Shown here piece by piece: positions 8,872 through 16,867 of a stretch of DNA of 64,000 nucleotides. The notes below the pieces were generated by a model. The model saw only the letters and a list, made by a program, of their open reading frames with translations, had not been told where the DNA came from and ran no database searches. A program made the position numbers and the translations under genes. The stretch is from Paenibacillus tianjinensis (GTDB lineage: Bacteria; Bacillota; Bacilli; Paenibacillales; Paenibacillaceae), in NCBI RefSeq assembly GCF_017086365.1, contig NZ_CP070969.1:4030001-4094000 (forward strand), given 5' to 3'. Every line of letters starts with the position of its first letter. Within the stretch, counting starts at the first letter, position 1.

Positions 8872-9639
8872 ATGATGAAAAAGGGCAGTTATTTAACAAC
8901 TGGTATCGTCATCGGAATGGCATTAACAATGACAACTCCAGTTCTTGCAGAAACAGTTAAAACTATATCAGCTAAAATTAACAGTACAGTAGGCGTTTTG
9001 ATCAACGGTAAGGAAACCAAACTGAATACTCAACCAATTACTTATAATAATTTAAACTATTTACCAGTAGGGGAGATTGGTCGAGCATTAGGATATGATG
9101 TGAGCTATGATAAATCCACTGATACAATTCACATCAATAATAAGGGCGCTTCAGTTAGCTCTACAACTACAGCGACTCCAGAATCAATCCCATCATCACA
9201 ACCAGTTGATGTAGTTCAAAAAGTGAGCCAAGGCGAATCGATAGCTAAAGATGGTATTACTTCATCTATTAACAAGATTGAATTTGTCACTCAAAAAGAG
9301 AAGATCGATGGACTTGTCTTAGACAAGGGATTTAAAGTATATGTTAGTGTAACAAATAATTCTGATTATGCTTTAACTCCAGGAATGAGATATGTATTTT
9401 CTACGGGAAACGACACAACTGATAAAGATTTGAACAGTATGGGCGCTGTTTTCTCGTTTACAACATTGACTGGTGAAAGATATACCGGAGATCCACTTAC
9501 AAAAGGAGAAGGAATCTCCGGATTTATATTCTTCAGTTACGATAAAGAAGTTAAGATAAATGAGATTTCTTATTTCCCTAATTTCGTTGGGAAACTATCA
9601 ACTAACCTCAATCCAATGGGAACATGGAGTTTTAATTAG
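8872..9639 (+). CDS. Secreted protein with copper-amine-oxidase N-like domain and DUF4352-like domain
   Basis: Start ATG 8872 follows GGGGG at six bases. Residues 1-27 are a signal peptide (KKGSYLTTGIVIGMALTMTT, cleavage likely after VLA). Residues about 35-75 match the stalk domain found in Paenibacillus surface proteins (VLINGKETKLNTQPITYNNL, VGEIGRALGYDV). A Ser/Thr/Pro linker follows, then a beta-sandwich like DUF4352 (KGFKVYVSVTNNSDYAL, SGFIFFSYDKEV). It is transcribed against the surrounding phage genes from its own AT-rich upstream region, as lysogenic cargo usually is. Function unknown. Confidence 0.75.
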   Translation: MMKKGSYLTTGIVIGMALTMTTPVLAETVKTISAKINSTVGVLINGKETKLNTQPITYNNLNYLPVGEIGRALGYDVSYDKSTDTIHINNKGASVSSTTTATPESIPSSQPVDVVQKVSQGESIAKDGITSSINKIEFVTQKEKIDGLVLDKGFKVYVSVTNNSDYALTPGMRYVFSTGNDTTDKDLNSMGAVFSFTTLTGERYTGDPLTKGEGISGFIFFSYDKEVKINEISYFPNFVGKLSTNLNPMGTWSFN

Positions 9640-11006
9640 AATGCAACAAAAGTCTTTAAATACAGACTTGCATTAATTCTTCCTAACTGAGTGGATGTCA
9701 GTTCAACCGTGTGCCAGCCAACAGTAGATATCCATTCAGTTATATTTACGTTGTTTTCGGAACTGTTATATGTACTGCCCCTTGGGACTCCATCAATAAT
9801 AATTTGAACGTCCGTTGCAAAGGTACTCTCGTAAATTCCGTAATCAATACCATGGTCATGTGCTGGCATAGTGATATCATGTTCATGTGGAAGGATAATT
9901 ACGCTATGTTGGTGATCTGCCATTACAACGGCGTGTTGATGACCACCGGAAGCTACCCACGTAACGCTGCCGCCCCCAGCGGTAGCTAATTGAGTTCCAG
10001 GAGAGATTCCGTGGTTGTGTCCTCCGCTGGCGGTATAAGAACCCTCTGTTACAGCAGTTCCACTACCACCAGTTGGGCCAGAAGATGTTACTATTGAGGT
10101 GGAAGATTCGGTAGTATGTAAGTCAATCACTTTACTCAAAGCACCCTTGCTGTACGCTCTAAATTTCTCAAGTGAAAAGTTCAACATGACCTTTCTTACA
10201 CTGATCATTCCTTCATCAATATAGAATTTCAGTTTTAGGCCATGAGTACTATCTACATTTTCCGCTAATTGAATTGTATCTGTTTGAACAATTCCATCCT
10301 CGTTTAGAACAATATCTCCGGTTTTACTTACCAAACTCATATTAAGTTCTTCATTAAGATTATCATTTCTTTTAATTGTATAATCTTGAATTTCGTTCCT
10401 TGTGAAAATGACAATAGAAACGTCACCTCCAATTGAGTCATATTTCTTTTCAAGATCATTATATGTGTCTACCATTTTTTCAACCAAACCATCTATGTTA
10501 GATACAAGACCTTTAGACTTAAATGTTTTTTGTGCTTCATCTGTCTCAATTCCTTGAAATAAAGTTACTCCGCTTTTTAATTTACACTTCTCACTTTCAA
10601 AATTATCCTTGATAGAGAATTTTGTGAAGAAGTATCCTTCTTCAGATATGTATTCAAACACTGTTAAGCAAATTGGAATAGCAGAAACAGATTCGTAATC
10701 ATCGTTTTCAGACTTTTTAAACCAATCTTTAATAATTTCTTTATCTTTATTTTTTTCAAGTACAGCATGACAGGCTTCCTTAATAAAATTTGAGTTTGTA
10801 TTATTGTTACCTTGGAGTATTTCAATTACCTCCATGTTCAGCTTTGCATCTCCACAGATAAATACAGCTTTCCCATCGATTACAAATAATTTTTTCACAC
10901 TATTTGATGCTTTTATTAATTCCCCATTACCCAATTCAAAAATTCCACGTCCATCAGACGAAATCACTAGATTTGATGGCGTTGCCTTAGCAATACATAA
11001 AGTCAT
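9636..11006 (-). CDS. Tail fibre with N-terminal proteasome/HslV-like Ntn-hydrolase domain
   Basis: 456 residues. Residues 1-220 look like a proteasome beta/HslV fold: Thr2 directly after Met (T1 in the mature form), SSDGR placing Asp at mature position 17, SVKKLF carrying the catalytic-type Lys, FICGDAKLNMEVIEIL, and the late strand GGDVSIVIFTRNEI. The C-terminal part (about 310-410) has a Gly/His-rich fibre with repeated HxH motifs (GHNHG, GHQHA, DHQHS, PHEHD, AHDHG), as in metal-binding phage fibres. A final beta domain follows. It converges on the secreted protein gene with a 4-bp overlap. Receptor binding is inferred from the fibre part; protease activity is inferred from the aligned Thr/Asp/Lys. 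Confidence 0.75.
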   Translation of the reverse strand: MTLCIAKATPSNLVISSDGRGIFELGNGELIKASNSVKKLFVIDGKAVFICGDAKLNMEVIEILQGNNNTNSNFIKEACHAVLEKNKDKEIIKDWFKKSENDDYESVSAIPICLTVFEYISEEGYFFTKFSIKDNFESEKCKLKSGVTLFQGIETDEAQKTFKSKGLVSNIDGLVEKMVDTYNDLEKKYDSIGGDVSIVIFTRNEIQDYTIKRNDNLNEELNMSLVSKTGDIVLNEDGIVQTDTIQLAENVDSTHGLKLKFYIDEGMISVRKVMLNFSLEKFRAYSKGALSKVIDLHTTESSTSIVTSSGPTGGSGTAVTEGSYTASGGHNHGISPGTQLATAGGGSVTWVASGGHQHAVVMADHQHSVIILPHEHDITMPAHDHGIDYGIYESTFATDVQIIIDGVPRGSTYNSSENNVNITEWISTVGWHTVELTSTQLGRINASLYLKTFVAF

Positions 11007-11038
11007 ATTAATTAAAATCTCCTTTTATATCATTATGT

Positions 11039-11395
11039 TTATTTTTTAAAATTATTCATAAGTTCTATAAATTTATTTAAATGGCTTTGACTTGAGAGAC
11101 CCTCACTAACGATAGTTTTTGTATCTTCTGATAAATTAGGCCAATTGGTAGCCAGCTCATATATTAGTCGATGAACATCTTTTACAACGCTATCAGTAAG
11201 GACAGATACTCCTGCTCTAGACAGATATTCCTCCGATTTATCAACGTTAGCAATACGACTATATAGACTTTTCAAAAAATTCCCTATGGTTAGACCTGTT
11301 TCCATTGGGAAAACTGCGGTTAAACTTTCCGTCAGAGCATAAGAATAATCAACACTTTCTTCAGGTATTGCTTCAATATTATTTGATTCATCCAT
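11039..11395 (-). CDS. Free-standing relative of a tape-measure segment, 118 aa
   Basis: Residues 38-116 align with the phage's own tape measure (its residues about 570-660): GNFLKSLYSRIANVDKSE against GNFLKSLYSRLTTMDKSE, then AGVSV, V-KDV-LI-ELATNWPNLSEDTK against ELAANWSKLSEETK, and HLNKFIELMNNF against HLNRFSALMSNF. ATG 11395 has AAAGGAG upstream, so it looks translated rather than a random relic. DNA identity is clearly lower than a recent duplication would give. Role unknown; it shares a unit with the tail fibre gene. Confidence 0.75.
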   Translation of the reverse strand: MDESNNIEAIPEESVDYSYALTESLTAVFPMETGLTIGNFLKSLYSRIANVDKSEEYLSRAGVSVLTDSVVKDVHRLIYELATNWPNLSEDTKTIVSEGLSSQSHLNKFIELMNNFKK

Positions 11396-11486
11396 ATTTG
11401 AGTAGTCTCCTTTTTTTATTTATTATTCTGAAATTAGTCTTTTATCAACACTATGATATAATTCCGTTAAAGGAAGGTGTTAAATA

Positions 11487-12242
11487 ATGGTCAGCATTCT
11501 AGAATGCTCTGAGGAAGAACATCGTTTGATACAAGAAGCACAAAATACTTATGACAAATACTTTATTTCTGCCTGTGAGTGTGTTGATTTTTCTTGGGAC
11601 TTCATACAAAGTGTTAGTGCAGAAGCCTTTGTCTTTAATGCATTTCTAACTCAAACAAATAAATTTCTCCAACTCTCACTTTTATCGTTAATAAGACACC
11701 ACACCATGCAATGCTACTTAAATCTAAGAACTGCAATTGAATCAACAACTCTTGCATGTTACGCTCTACATAAAACTGATGAGAATGAATTTATTAAACG
11801 ACATGATGTCTACAACGACATATTACTTGAACAACCTGGAATAAAGACCAAAGCTAATAAGTGGTTAGACCTTAATTACAAAACTCACTCAGAAAAATTA
11901 AAGATAGCAAAAACAGATAACATTAATAAATATTATGCACATTCAAATTTGGTAAGTGCTTTTAGTAATGTTGATTTTACTGATCCCAATATGTCTTACA
12001 GCAATTTCTTTGATAAGAAAGATATCTTTACTATGAAGTTTGAGCTAATGGCTTTAGGCAATATTGCATTAACTCAAATTGATCTAATTGGTATAGTCAT
12101 TCATGATTATTCTCATCTTGCTAAACTTGCAGTCGATTTTGAAGAGCGAAAATCCTTATTATTTCAGAATAATTTTTTCCTATACGATCAATTAACCAAA
12201 GAACCTTTTCACTCGAAAATTAATTTCTCGAAGCAAGAGTAA
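11487..12242 (+). CDS. Hypothetical all-helical protein, 251 aa
   Basis: Start ATG has AAGGAAGG eleven bases upstream and a TATAAT box near 11456 with a weak -35. Predominantly helical, including LRTAIESTTLACYALHK, reminiscent of DUF5677/HEPN-like helical bundles, but no catalytic RxxxxH is evident. Plus-strand orientation among minus-strand genes marks it as a separately expressed cargo gene. No function assigned. Confidence 0.6.
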   Translation: MVSILECSEEEHRLIQEAQNTYDKYFISACECVDFSWDFIQSVSAEAFVFNAFLTQTNKFLQLSLLSLIRHHTMQCYLNLRTAIESTTLACYALHKTDENEFIKRHDVYNDILLEQPGIKTKANKWLDLNYKTHSEKLKIAKTDNINKYYAHSNLVSAFSNVDFTDPNMSYSNFFDKKDIFTMKFELMALGNIALTQIDLIGIVIHDYSHLAKLAVDFEERKSLLFQNNFFLYDQLTKEPFHSKINFSKQE

Positions 12243-12444
12243 GGGCATAGAATAGCGCTTATCTATAATGGGAATAACGTTCCCCTTCAAAGGCGTACGT
12301 TGACTTCTCCCCCACGCGGGGGAAAAGGTTTATCCTTTGTTTTTGTATTTTATTTTCTCACTCGGCAAAATTGCCGACTCCTAATTCTTGATAAAACTTA
12401 CCTTTCATCGGCCAATACAATCATATTAATAACCTCGACTATCT
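12243..12444. other. Intergenic region with convergent terminator-like hairpins
   Basis: Contains CCCCC-ACG-CGGGGG-type and AAAGG-TTTAT-CCTTT inverted repeats followed by a T-rich stretch (12315-12350) and TCGGCAA-AAT-TTGCCGA near 12390. They separate the convergent genes on either side. Confidence 0.55.
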
Positions 12445-12657
12445 TTATTGTGAAATCATCCTTGGGTTTTCGATAAATTCCACTCCTACCTGGTTAGCGA
12501 TTTCTTCACCTCTTTTCATTAGATCAAACTTGTTAGTGCCATTTTCAATCAGCACATGCTGCATGTGAGTGATTGCATCAACATTCAAAAGAAGTGCAAA
12601 TTCTTTACGTGGCTCAATATACAATAGTTCAACATTCTCTACAGTGGGCTTATTCAA
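12445..12657 (-). CDS. Hypothetical phage protein, 70 aa (TTG start)
   Basis: TTG start with AAAGGATG upstream. The motif AACAAATATAATC, a variant of the phage promoter-like motif, lies 20 bases before the start. The sequence suggests a small alpha/beta protein; no family recognised. Confidence 0.55.
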   Translation of the reverse strand: MNKPTVENVELLYIEPRKEFALLLNVDAITHMQHVLIENGTNKFDLMKRGEEIANQVGVEFIENPRMISQ

Positions 12658-12676
12658 TTATTGATCATCCTTTTTG

Positions 12677-12688
12677 ATTATATTTGTT
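12677..12688 (-). promoter_or_regulatory. Phage promoter-like motif (variant)
   Basis: ACAAATATAATC on the minus strand, 20 bases before the TTG start of the 70-aa gene; one base off the common rTAAATATAAT form. Confidence 0.4.
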
Positions 12689-12730
12689 TTTACATCTAGC
12701 ACTTGTTACTCATTACTTGAGATTAATTAA

Positions 12731-13066
12731 TTAACAGCTCCAATAGCTCCCATCTTTCTCTAAGCTATATCTATTATTATTTAATGCTTCTGCAACTCCA
12801 ATAAATACACTCTCAGCATCTTCATGCTGACCAGTTTCATAAACCAATAATTGATCTACATACCCATCTTCTGCCGAATATTTATCAATCATGACCTTAT
12901 AAATACTTTCACTTGCGTCGAAGAGTGTTATCCCTGTTAAAAGCACCTCAGACGATTTTGCAAGATAGTTAAGCATTTCTTGATTGCTCTCATCCTTTAG
13001 TTTATTCATCAGGATATCCATTTTTTCTTGTATCTTATTTAAAGACTGTTGTTTTGCTTCGTTCAT
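12731..13066 (-). CDS. Hypothetical phage protein, 111 aa
   Basis: ATG 13066 is eight bases after AAGGAGG; two further in-frame starts lie at 13072 and 13075. N-terminal half is a helical, Lys/Gln-rich stretch; no family recognised. Part of the run of small genes at 12.7-17.3 kb that are spaced by a few bases and likely co-transcribed. Confidence 0.6.
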   Translation of the reverse strand: MNEAKQQSLNKIQEKMDILMNKLKDESNQEMLNYLAKSSEVLLTGITLFDASESIYKVMIDKYSAEDGYVDQLLVYETGQHEDAESVFIGVAEALNNNRYSLEKDGSYWSC

Positions 13067-13090
13067 TTTCATCACCTCCTTAACTATTAT

Positions 13091-13312
13091 TTATGTTGAT
13101 ATGATCTCAGATATATTGATAATTGATGTATTGAACACGAATTCTTCACCTTCTGAAACTGTTGACAATGGATCTGAATCGAAATACATGTTCACAATGT
13201 TTCTGATTGATTCCGAGTCTTTATTTTTAAGGTAAAATGCAATTAGTTTTTTATCGTTGATAGAAATCAGCGCTATGTATTTATAATCCATTCTTTTATT
13301 TATCATCTCCAT
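13091..13312 (-). CDS. Hypothetical phage protein, 73 aa
   Basis: Overlaps the end of the 189-aa gene by 17 bases, suggesting coupled translation; GGAG is inside the start region, so the exact start among three ATGs is uncertain. Sequence (YIALISINDKKLIAFYLKN) suggests a small beta-rich domain. Confidence 0.5.
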   Translation of the reverse strand: MEMINKRMDYKYIALISINDKKLIAFYLKNKDSESIRNIVNMYFDSDPLSTVSEGEEFVFNTSIINISEIIST

Positions 13313-13865
13313 TCATGTCTTTTACTGGAACCTCGTACCATAATATTTTACTATTATATGCCCCCGAAATCTTACGCAAGTGCATATTGCAAGATTGGAT
13401 ATCACTTTTCATCTGATCTTTCGCTAATAAAGTCATCTTCTTTTCCTCAATTAGATGATATGTTAGGTAACATCTAATCCCCTTTGAGTATCCATTATCG
13501 AAGATATATTTCTCAATAATACAGTTATACTTTTCACCTTTACGCGCCTGAAATAATGTGATGTATTTCTTATATGGGGTCAATGTAAAGAAAGTAATAT
13601 CATCTATAATAAGCGATTTGTATTTTTCCTCCTCTTCATAATACAATTTAAGGAAATTAATCAACATTTCTTTTTTTGAAGTGTTACAACCTATCATAAG
13701 TTCTTTGATAAATTGAATTGGTGAAAGAAGCCTTTTATTAAATGATTCTAGATAGTCGTTGTATTCACAATATAATTTATCTAACTCTTCGTGGGACTTC
13801 ATTTTACTGAATCTTGAATTTTTATTAATTAGTTCATAAAGATATAACCCGCTATATCTTTTCAA
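13296..13865 (-). CDS. Hypothetical phage protein, 189 aa (TTG start)
   Basis: TTG 13865 follows GAGGAGTGATG at about twelve bases; no ATG lies nearby in frame. Rich in Lys, Tyr and Glu, with a helical middle (LINFLKLYYEEEEKYKSLI). No motif recognised. Confidence 0.55.
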   Translation of the reverse strand: MKRYSGLYLYELINKNSRFSKMKSHEELDKLYCEYNDYLESFNKRLLSPIQFIKELMIGCNTSKKEMLINFLKLYYEEEEKYKSLIIDDITFFTLTPYKKYITLFQARKGEKYNCIIEKYIFDNGYSKGIRCYLTYHLIEEKKMTLLAKDQMKSDIQSCNMHLRKISGAYNSKILWYEVPVKDMNGDDK

Positions 13866-13874
13866 TTTATCACA

Positions 13875-14273
13875 TCACTCCTCTGTACGATATTTTATTA
13901 ATAACTTATTCAACCAATCAAGTCCCATATCTGTTCCGATTTCTATATTTTCTTTTAAGTCTTCTAAAATAGCATTTATACTAAGATAATCTCCATACGT
14001 AAAACTCAAATTATTGATTTTTTCTAATAAAATATCCACTTTAAAAATAACATCGTTCATTAACGTAAGAAAATATTCCTGAAAGGACTTTATCTCATTA
14101 ACAATATCATGGTGTAATTTTTGATATATCTCGTTAGTTAGTTCATTCTTGTAAATTTCTGATTTAAATGCTGCAATCTGATCAGAAGTATTGACTTTAA
14201 TATTTTCTAATAATATTCCTAACTCAATTTGGCTTTTATGTGTAAGAGTATCGTGAACGTGTGGCATTTTCAT
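13875..14273 (-). CDS. Hypothetical helical phage protein, 132 aa
   Basis: ATG overlaps the stop codon of the upstream gene by one base (TAAATG arrangement), so the two are coupled. Helical throughout with heptad-like spacing (LHHDIVNEIKSFQEYFLTLM). No family recognised. Confidence 0.55.
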   Translation of the reverse strand: MKMPHVHDTLTHKSQIELGILLENIKVNTSDQIAAFKSEIYKNELTNEIYQKLHHDIVNEIKSFQEYFLTLMNDVIFKVDILLEKINNLSFTYGDYLSINAILEDLKENIEIGTDMGLDWLNKLLIKYRTEE

Positions 14274-14729
14274 TTAACATTTATACTCCTTCAGCATCTC
14301 TGAGAAATCTTGAATCTCTTTAATTACCTTAATGTAGCTATCCTTTTCATATTCTGCAAACTCGCCTTCTTCTTCCCATAGCTGCATTGTATTATAAATG
14401 TCTGCGACAACTGAATCGCCAATACCAGATAATACTATTGAATCGCATAAAATATTAAACATTTCGAAGTAGTTTTCAGCATCATCATTTTCCTTTAAAA
14501 ATCTTTCTCCTAGATTATTGTATTTTTCTGCCAAATCTTTATATTTGCCAAATAGCTGTTTATAATCTTCGGACAATTCCTTATAGTCTTTCAAAACATC
14601 ATTTACTTGATTTGCAGCCTGATTAATTTCATTTTCACTTATTCGATAAAACTTTGTGTTAAGAGCTTCCTTGTTTTTCTTTTTTTTGCTTCCGTTTTTA
14701 AAATCCAATACATTGTTGTTCATAATCAT
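14274..14729 (-). CDS. Hypothetical coiled-coil phage protein, 151 aa
   Basis: AAAGGAG lies just upstream of two ATGs (14729 and 14723). Begins with a basic KKKKN patch, then a long heptad-patterned coil (VLKDYKELSEDYKQLFGKY, DLAEKYNNL). The acidic C-terminus suggests a protein-protein interaction role; nothing firmer. Confidence 0.55.
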   Translation of the reverse strand: MIMNNNVLDFKNGSKKKKNKEALNTKFYRISENEINQAANQVNDVLKDYKELSEDYKQLFGKYKDLAEKYNNLGERFLKENDDAENYFEMFNILCDSIVLSGIGDSVVADIYNTMQLWEEEGEFAEYEKDSYIKVIKEIQDFSEMLKEYKC

Positions 14730-14749
14730 ACTTCTCCTTTTAGTTAATT

Positions 14750-15007
14750 TTACTCATAGTTTTCTTCATCTAGTTCTTCCGTGAGGTATTTTAGTTCTTG
14801 TATATACGAGTGGTACTGATTAAACATTCCCGCCGCAAGATATCCATAAACTTCTAGTGGAATAACCTCTTTTTGACTTTCTAAGTATTCAGTAAATGTA
14901 AAGTAGTTTCCACTTTTAATGATGAACTCCACCAGAAAAAAATACATTTCATTATTACGCTCTTTTGGTTCCATTTCGCCAATTAAATGTTCGATATTTG
15001 AATTCAA
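14750..15007 (-). CDS. Hypothetical phage protein, 85 aa (TTG start)
   Basis: TTG overlaps the stop of the 97-aa gene (TATTGA). The AAGGAG site lies inside the end of that gene, immediately after a GATAAATATAAT motif. Acidic, with a C-terminal LKYLTEELDEENYE. No family recognised. Confidence 0.55.
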   Translation of the reverse strand: MNSNIEHLIGEMEPKERNNEMYFFLVEFIIKSGNYFTFTEYLESQKEVIPLEVYGYLAAGMFNQYHSYIQELKYLTEELDEENYE

Positions 15008-15297
15008 TAGTTATTCTCCTTATTATATTTATCTTGTATAATGTCAGCCAATAATCTAAATTTATTTTCTTCTCTGCTCCATAAACCATAAAACTGCATG
15101 GCGGCTGGTGCTAGATCAATAAACACACCGGATTCATCTTCGTATTCACAATCATCAAAATAGCTGTTATCAAATCCTAAATACTGAAGCGCAATGACAC
15201 ATTCATCATTCAATCTTGTATAAACCTTATCCATATATCCGGTTAAGTCTTCAAATTCAAATTGTAGTTCATTTAAAATTTGTAAAGAAGTAGACAA
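15004..15297 (-). CDS. Hypothetical acidic phage protein, 97 aa (TTG start)
   Basis: TTG start with AAAGGAG eight bases upstream. Strongly acidic (FDDCEYEDESGVFIDLAPA). Its C-terminal residues DKYNK are encoded by the embedded promoter-like motif, showing that the motif can overlap coding sequence. Confidence 0.55.
   Translation of the reverse strand: MSTSLQILNELQFEFEDLTGYMDKVYTRLNDECVIALQYLGFDNSYFDDCEYEDESGVFIDLAPAAMQFYGLWSREENKFRLLADIIQDKYNKENNY
15022..15033 (-). promoter_or_regulatory. Phage promoter-like motif
   Basis: GATAAATATAAT on the minus strand, immediately followed by AAGGAG and the TTG start at 15007. Confidence 0.5.
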
Positions 15298-15311
15298 ATC
15301 GTTGCTCCTTT

Positions 15312-15521
15312 CTAAGTAAGATGAATAAATCCATGTTCATATTGAAGAAATTCAAGTATCTTTAATCTTTTTTCATTAAAATCCGATATGTTTTTTGCTG
15401 ATTCATGAGCTTTGACAATAATATTTTGATAGTTATGGTTATTAAATCTCGTTTCATTGATTAATCGTTCTTCTTTATATGCTGTATTACTAATAAAGAA
15501 GCCGATACTGTACGTGAACAT
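15312..15521 (-). CDS. Hypothetical phage protein, 69 aa
   Basis: AAAGGAG overlaps the end of the upstream 161-aa gene and is eight bases before ATG 15521. No recognisable family. Confidence 0.5.
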   Translation of the reverse strand: MFTYSIGFFISNTAYKEERLINETRFNNHNYQNIIVKAHESAKNISDFNEKRLKILEFLQYEHGFIHLT

Positions 15522-15524
15522 TAA

Positions 15525-16010
15525 TTATTCTCCTTTTCCTTCACCAACAAGCATACGAGCATACTCATTAGCACTTGAGATCATGTAATTTGTTAAACCT
15601 TGGGCAATTCTAACTCTACTCATTTTTCCATTTACTTCTTTTATTAGTACTAAATCAAGTTCATATAGGTAATCAGATTGTTGCAATAGCAAATATGTAT
15701 TTGTATCGATAATAAATTTGAAGTCAAAGGTATCTTTAACGCCCTTCCACTGCTTATATGTTGAAAAAGTTACTAATCTTAGAATAACCTCACAAAGCTC
15801 CACAACATATTCTGATGCTAACTTATGAAAATGAATGTCTACTGGGTTGTCCTCTGCATGAGATGCTAAGATTGTTCCATCTTTTGGGATCAATGATACT
15901 TTATTTTCAATACAATCAATAAGAATTTTATGAACTTTCTTTCTCCTTTCTAATGGAAACTTGACCCGTTCTCTCTTAAACTCATAATTCAATTGCTTAA
16001 TATCTACCAT
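15525..16010 (-). CDS. Hypothetical phage protein, 161 aa
   Basis: Start ATG 16010 is preceded by GTGAGGAG and, ten bases further, by GTAAATATAAT. Mixed alpha/beta protein with a central FKFIIDTNTYLLLQQSDYL stretch. Function not recognised. Confidence 0.6.
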   Translation of the reverse strand: MVDIKQLNYEFKRERVKFPLERRKKVHKILIDCIENKVSLIPKDGTILASHAEDNPVDIHFHKLASEYVVELCEVILRLVTFSTYKQWKGVKDTFDFKFIIDTNTYLLLQQSDYLYELDLVLIKEVNGKMSRVRIAQGLTNYMISSANEYARMLVGEGKGE

Positions 16011-16025
16011 TATATCTCCTCACTT

Positions 16026-16036
16026 ATTATATTTAC
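16026..16036 (-). promoter_or_regulatory. Phage promoter-like motif
   Basis: GTAAATATAAT on the minus strand, 15 bases before the 161-aa gene; its TAA is also the stop codon of the preceding gene. No -35 hexamer at 16-18 bases. Confidence 0.55.
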
Positions 16037-16455
16037 TTTTGAAACTGGTATTTGTTCAAAAAACTTTTTGCTTTTTTGGTTGAAATGTTATTAATATAGT
16101 CAGGACTATAAGAACGACAAGATAAATCCCCTAGATAATCCATTTCAAAACAATCGTTCGAATCAACCGGAATATGAAAAGATCGATTGGTAAAACGTAC
16201 ATATACAAAGCTCATTTCTTCGCCGTTACTCTTTTTCACTTTATGTATTCCTTCTCTTTTCGCTATGCCATTCAATAAGGCTTGATCAATAATTTGCTTT
16301 TTCAAATCATAAAGCGATTCTTGTTTCTTATATAGTTTATCAATACTACATTTGCTTTTAGTATATCTTGTCTTATGTCTGATATTTTTCAATCTCTTTG
16401 CTGCTTTATTGATAGTATATAAAGCCTCTTCTAAGTCTGTGCTTGCCGTTTTAAT
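16033..16455 (-). CDS. Hypothetical basic phage protein, 140 aa, apparent AUU start
   Basis: The frame opens after TAA at 16461 and contains no ATG, GTG or TTG until residue 22. A perfect AGGAGGTGA lies at ideal spacing before an ATT codon at 16455, and the stretch from there reads as a sensible helix (KTASTDLEEALYTINKAAKR). A sigma-A promoter (TTGACA, 17, TATATT) lies just upstream. The alternative TTG at 16392 has a poor ribosome-binding site. Rest of protein: basic N-half, beta-rich C-half (MSFVYVRFTNRSFHIPVDS). Function unknown. Confidence 0.6.
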   Translation of the reverse strand: MKTASTDLEEALYTINKAAKRLKNIRHKTRYTKSKCSIDKLYKKQESLYDLKKQIIDQALLNGIAKREGIHKVKKSNGEEMSFVYVRFTNRSFHIPVDSNDCFEMDYLGDLSCRSYSPDYINNISTKKAKSFLNKYQFQK

Positions 16456-16480
16456 TCTTTATCACCTCCTCCATATGTTC

Positions 16481-16509
16481 AATATACAGTAGCCAATATT
16501 ATATGTCAA
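16481..16509 (-). promoter_or_regulatory. Sigma-A promoter for the AUU-start gene
   Basis: TTGACA, 17-bp spacer, TATATT on the minus strand, placed 25 bases before the ATT start. One of the best host-type promoters in the prophage. Confidence 0.75.
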
Positions 16510-16512
16510 CAC

Positions 16513-16857
16513 CTAATTATATTTATTTATTAAGTGTAATTTTCGACCATATTTATTTATCAAATCAAATCTTTCTTCTTCAAGTTTTTGCATTTCTTTC
16601 ATTAAGAGCATTTTAACAATATCGGAGTGATTTAAACAATGATACTCATAGGCAAACTGACCATACCATAAATGAACTTCGGTAAGTTCGGATATAGCTT
16701 CATCATTATGGTACGCACTATATATTAATGACTCAGACAACCCCATATCCGGCATTTTACTTACAGATTGTCTGAGTTTTGCAGTCCTGGCCCCTTCTTC
16801 TATCTCTTCTTCGGTCATTTCCCATTGAACTTCATCCCAAATACTATGCATTTTCAT
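16513..16857 (-). CDS. Hypothetical phage protein, 114 aa, downstream of MazF-like gene
   Basis: ATG 16857 (MKMHSIWDEV) has AAAGGGG seven bases upstream; a longer in-frame start would run through the preceding gene. Acidic N-terminus (WEMTEEEIEEGARTAK) and helical C-terminus ending NKYN, encoded by an overlapping promoter-like motif. It might be a partner of the MazF-like protein, but antitoxins usually precede the toxin gene. Confidence 0.55.
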   Translation of the reverse strand: MKMHSIWDEVQWEMTEEEIEEGARTAKLRQSVSKMPDMGLSESLIYSAYHNDEAISELTEVHLWYGQFAYEYHCLNHSDIVKMLLMKEMQKLEEERFDLINKYGRKLHLINKYN

Positions 16858-16867
16858 ATCCCCTTTA

